DNA of 6,541 nt, taken from assembly GCA_002320775.1 (NCBI GenBank), contig DCKY01000229.1, positions 44,079 through 50,619 of the forward strand, read 5' to 3'. This document shows, one piece after another, positions 5,109-6,541 of the stretch (the first letter of the stretch is position 1; the number at the start of each line of letters is the position of its first letter). A program made the position numbers and the translations under genes. The notes beneath the pieces were generated by a model that saw only the letters and a program-made list of their open reading frames with translations, ran no database searches and had not been told where the DNA came from. The stretch comes from Planctomycetes bacterium UBA1662. Its GTDB lineage: Bacteria; Planctomycetota; UBA8108.

Positions 5109-6489
5109 GAAACCAGAGTATCAGCAGCACGCCCTTGATCGCTGCAGTCGAGGCGATAACCCACCAGATGTCCGAGACCTCGGCTTTTTCTCCCAGGGTT
5201 ACCCAGGCCGCAAGCGGGACCCGGGTGGCAGTAATCGACGCGCTCAGGAGCATCGGAGAGAGGGTGAGTCCAGCCCCGCTGAAGGCTCCCCCGAGCACAA
5301 GATCGCAGGACTGGAAGACAAGGCTCCAGGAGGTGATCTTGAAATACAAGGCCGCCTCCCTCACCACCTGCTCATGATCTGCAGCCTTGCTGTCTATGAA
5401 CCAGGCGGCAATATGCTCTCCGAAAAAAAACAGGGCCCCACCCCAGATCAAGCTGAGAACCGCACACTGAGAAACTGCTCTCCAGGCCAGCTTTTCAGCA
5501 AGGTCTGTCCGGCCCTCCCCCATATACCGCGCGACAAGACTGGATGCCGCAGCGGAATAGCCGGTATAGAAAACCCACGCAAGCCCCTCGCCGCGATGCC
5601 CAATGGACAGAGCCGCAACGGAGGTCGGCCCGCCTGTAGCGGAAACGATCCGTGCAAGAAGAAGATAAACCAGGGAGAAAAAGATCCCTGCCATGGCTAC
5701 AGGCTGGCCGATTCGAACCAGCCGCCGCAGCACCGCAAAATCCAGGCCGAGCCTTCCCGGCCTTGAAAGGGGAGTGTCCTCCCGAAGCCGAAGCTCTTCA
5801 TCCGAAGGCCTGGCCGGCGCGAGCAGCCCTCTCTTTTTAAGAACCCACAACATGAGAAGCGTGCTTGCGCCGGAACAGATCACGGTGGCCCAGGCCGCGC
5901 CCTCAACCCCCATCGCCGGAAGCGGCCCCAGGCCGAATATAAACACGGGATCGAGAACTGCATTCAAGGCCAGCCCGACGAGACCCATCAGGAAAGGCGT
6001 GCGGGTATCTCCATGACCGCGAAAGATTCCAGTGGCCGCATAGCCCAGAAGGATAGGAAGCCCCGCGCCCCAGTACACCCTGACATAAGGCGTGCCCACC
6101 TCCAGAAGCCCATCGCCGGCCCCAGCGAGCTGAAAGAACAATGGGGCGAGAAAATAACCGGCAAGGGAACAAATTCCAGCCAGCCAGATGGCGCCCCGAA
6201 GCCCCTGGCTCCCGGTGTAGCAGGCGCCCGCGAGCCGGCCGGCGCCGCAATAACGGCCGACGATGGCTGTCAGGCCGACAATTAATAATGACCCCAGGGA
6301 CCCGTAGATCCAGACCGTAAAGCTGGCAATCCCAAGAGCCGCGACACCAAGGGCCCCATCTGAGCTCCAGCCGATCCAGGCGGTGTCGACCCAGGTATGA
6401 GCCAGCGCGGTCAGCCCCGCTCCGGCGGCTGGAATGGCAAGGGAGAGAATCTCGTTGTCGGCCAGATTGCTTTTCTGCTGAGTCGTCAC
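5077..6489 (-). CDS. MATE family multidrug/organic cation efflux transporter
   Basis: MATE proteins are inner-membrane antiporters that export drugs, toxins or metabolites using a proton or sodium gradient. The 470-residue length and pattern of about 12 hydrophobic helices in two halves fit. The N-half begins with NEILSLAIPAAGAGLTALAH (12-31) and VDTAWIG (34-40), then the family core GIFRGHGDTRTPF (154-166) followed by LNAVLDPVFIFGLG (175-188) and GVEGAAWATV (194-203). A charged linker (about 219-248) separates the halves. The C-half repeats the pattern, with RYMGEGR (321-327) echoing RYCGAGR (79-85) and GAFSGAGLTLSP (401-412) echoing the GIFRGHG region. The start is GTG at 6489; an in-frame TGA lies nine codons upstream and no ATG lies between. 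No Shine-Dalgarno site is seen. The substrate cannot be predicted. It converges on the ClpX-like gene with 26 bp between stops. Confidence 0.93.
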   Translation of the reverse strand: MTTQQKSNLADNEILSLAIPAAGAGLTALAHTWVDTAWIGWSSDGALGVAALGIASFTVWIYGSLGSLLIVGLTAIVGRYCGAGRLAGACYTGSQGLRGAIWLAGICSLAGYFLAPLFFQLAGAGDGLLEVGTPYVRVYWGAGLPILLGYAATGIFRGHGDTRTPFLMGLVGLALNAVLDPVFIFGLGPLPAMGVEGAAWATVICSGASTLLMLWVLKKRGLLAPARPSDEELRLREDTPLSRPGRLGLDFAVLRRLVRIGQPVAMAGIFFSLVYLLLARIVSATGGPTSVAALSIGHRGEGLAWVFYTGYSAAASSLVARYMGEGRTDLAEKLAWRAVSQCAVLSLIWGGALFFFGEHIAAWFIDSKAADHEQVVREAALYFKITSWSLVFQSCDLVLGGAFSGAGLTLSPMLLSASITATRVPLAAWVTLGEKAEVSDIWWVIASTAAIKGVLLILWFRRGKWKTRCV

Positions 6490-6508
6490 GGGGTAGACTC
6501 TATCCCTG
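6490..6508. promoter_or_regulatory. 19-bp divergent spacer with symmetric -10-like box
   Basis: The palindrome TAGACTCTA (6494-6502) offers a TANNNT-type -10 box on both strands: TAGACT (6494-6499), ending 9 nt before ATG 6509, and TAGAGT (6502-6497), ending 7 nt before the MATE GTG at 6489. If used, both transcripts would be nearly leaderless. The -35 regions are weak (TTTTCT at 6471-6476 for the plus strand). The call depends on the 6509 frame being a real gene. Confidence 0.3.
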
Positions 6509-6541
6509 ATGAATCAAGACATCGAATTGAAAGATATCAGG
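6509..6541 (+). CDS. Possible 5' end of a divergent gene, cut by the window edge
   Basis: An ATG at 6509 opens 11 codons (MNQDIELKDIR) that run to the last base without a stop. It lies just upstream of and divergent from the MATE gene, where a new gene would be expected since the MATE start region otherwise ends here. No Shine-Dalgarno site is visible. Eleven residues are too few to recognise a family, and the true start could lie further right. Confidence 0.35.
   Translation, partial: MNQDIELKDIR

Overview
The window holds six genes or gene ends of a Gram-negative, LPS-type bacterium. GC content is high, around 58% by eye. The lineage cannot be fixed from the sequence. An LpxD acyltransferase implies a lipid A outer membrane. 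My recollection is that the ClpX-like unfoldase without a zinc finger and the GTDC1-type glycosyltransferase occur together most often in deltaproteobacterial and Planctomycetota/Lentisphaerota-type genomes; that is an impression, not a database result.

Layout. Bases 1-824 (minus strand) carry a TPR repeat protein that runs off the left edge. It is joined by an ATGA overlap to a very short TPR-like gene or gene remnant (821-1048, minus). After a 150-bp divergent spacer comes lpxD (1199-2272, plus). Its stop codon directly touches the stop codon of a GTDC1/QTMAN-type glycosyltransferase (2273-3385, minus). A 66-bp divergent spacer then leads to a ClpX-like AAA+ unfoldase (3452-5050, plus). A MATE-family exporter faces it tail to tail (5077-6489, minus). 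Only 19 bp beyond the MATE start, a new plus-strand reading frame appears to begin (6509 to the end). Coding density is very high and no stretch over 300 bases lacks a gene. I see no tRNA, rRNA, CRISPR array, insertion sequence or attachment site.

How the genes relate. The strands alternate, so this is not one operon. It is a chain of divergent and convergent pairs: TPR/lpxD divergent, lpxD/glycosyltransferase convergent, glycosyltransferase/unfoldase divergent, unfoldase/MATE convergent. Each product is a recognisable family, and no pathway visibly unites them. The items most worth a second look are: the unfoldase, which keeps the ClpP-docking IGF loop but lacks the zinc-binding domain and the RKH loop and carries a C-terminal extension that looks like a second, degenerate AAA+ lid; a bacterial relative of the tRNA-queuosine mannosyltransferase in a tight divergent pair with it; start sites without Shine-Dalgarno sequences but with TANNNT-like boxes just upstream; and two long hairpins at the two convergent gene ends. 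I do not see convincing evidence of a wholly new system.
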